NCBI GenBank assembly: GCA_017163975.1
Contig: JAFFSR010000082.1
Span: forward strand, 1,167,001-1,231,000
DNA: 64,000 nucleotides
Direction of reading: 5' to 3'
DNA from: Anastatus disparis
Taxonomy: Eukaryota > Arthropoda > Insecta > Hymenoptera > Eupelmidae
Shown: positions 63,722 through 64,000 of the stretch, piece after piece
How positions within the stretch are numbered: the stretch's first letter is position 1
How the letters are laid out: each line of letters starts with the position of its first letter
Made by a program: the position numbers and the translations under genes
Notes under the pieces: model-generated
Told to the model about the DNA's origin: nothing
The model's database searches: none
What the model saw: only the letters and a program-made list of their open reading frames with translations

Positions 63722-64000
63722 ATTTTCATAAAATATATTTTTTTAATAGTAAATCATAAATAATATTTTACATGTGAAAGAATTAATATTTTAATTATTG
63801 TAAGTTATAAAAATCGTTTCTTTTTTGTTTTGAAAATATATTAATTTGAAATTAAAAACAAAATTAATTTACTTCAATTACAAAAATATTAAATAATATT
63901 AATTTTTCCAGCTAAAAAACTAAAAATAACTCCAAGAAAAATTTCAATTTCACCACGTTTTTCTTTCGTTGAATTTAGATTAAATTGAAATAAAAAGATT

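Overview
This window looks like nuclear DNA of an arthropod, most likely an insect. It is AT-rich, it has at least one plausible GT-AG intron, TATA boxes followed by CAGT-type initiators, tRNA-derived SINE-like units and many insect-type transposons. I cannot name the species. I see no intact conserved host gene. Almost everything readable is mobile-element DNA, much of it nested, and several insertions can be proved because removing the element restores a reading frame or matches an empty copy elsewhere in the window.

Layout. 1-2.5 kb: the decayed right part of a Polinton/Maverick (adintovirus-like) element, with a major capsid fragment, an adenain-like cysteine protease with its catalytic residues, and a TATA-driven small gene now frameshifted. 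2.7-4.2 kb: a run of hairpins, the last of which carries the TATA box of a small intron-containing gene with an in-frame stop. 4.4-8.7 kb: a decayed 165-bp tandem-repeat element and a TA-flanked CCCTGGTA-ended transposon holding a broken ORF and two short Helitrons. 9-16 kb: TTAA-flanked foldback MITEs and a coiled-coil reading frame split exactly at TA by a 1,988-bp transposon. 16.3-16.7 kb: a SINE. 18-25.8 kb: a dead transposase gene split by a young non-autonomous LTR retrotransposon (minus strand, tRNA-Lys primer site) and by two MITEs. 26-36 kb: MITEs, an IS630/Tc1-mariner-type transposase pseudogene, a solo LTR and a 1.8-kb foldback. 36.8-38.7 kb: a hAT transposase pseudogene ending in a GAT/GAC microsatellite. 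39.3-43.7 kb: a 4.4-kb giant palindrome with TA duplication. 43.8-47.4 kb: more foldbacks and a triplet of covarying hairpins. 48.8-60.4 kb: a solo LTR inside a TA-flanked MITE, then a 7-kb AAGCTT-rich composite element containing a TGACGTCA-rich palindrome, a 165-bp array and a SINE split by a MITE. 60.7-62.4 kb: a foldback with a nested foldback. 62.7-64 kb: simple and palindromic repeats.

The most unusual signals are (a) a tandem array of decaying LTR-end/primer-binding-site units in the leader of the LTR retrotransposon; (b) three adjacent hairpins near 46.1 kb with compensating stem changes and an invariant loop; (c) a cluster of hairpins whose arm supplies the promoter of a small spliced gene at 3.8 kb; and (d) the large set of unrelated-looking foldbacks that share only TTAA or TA target choice. 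No interacting gene system is evident. The elements are linked by nesting, not by a pathway.
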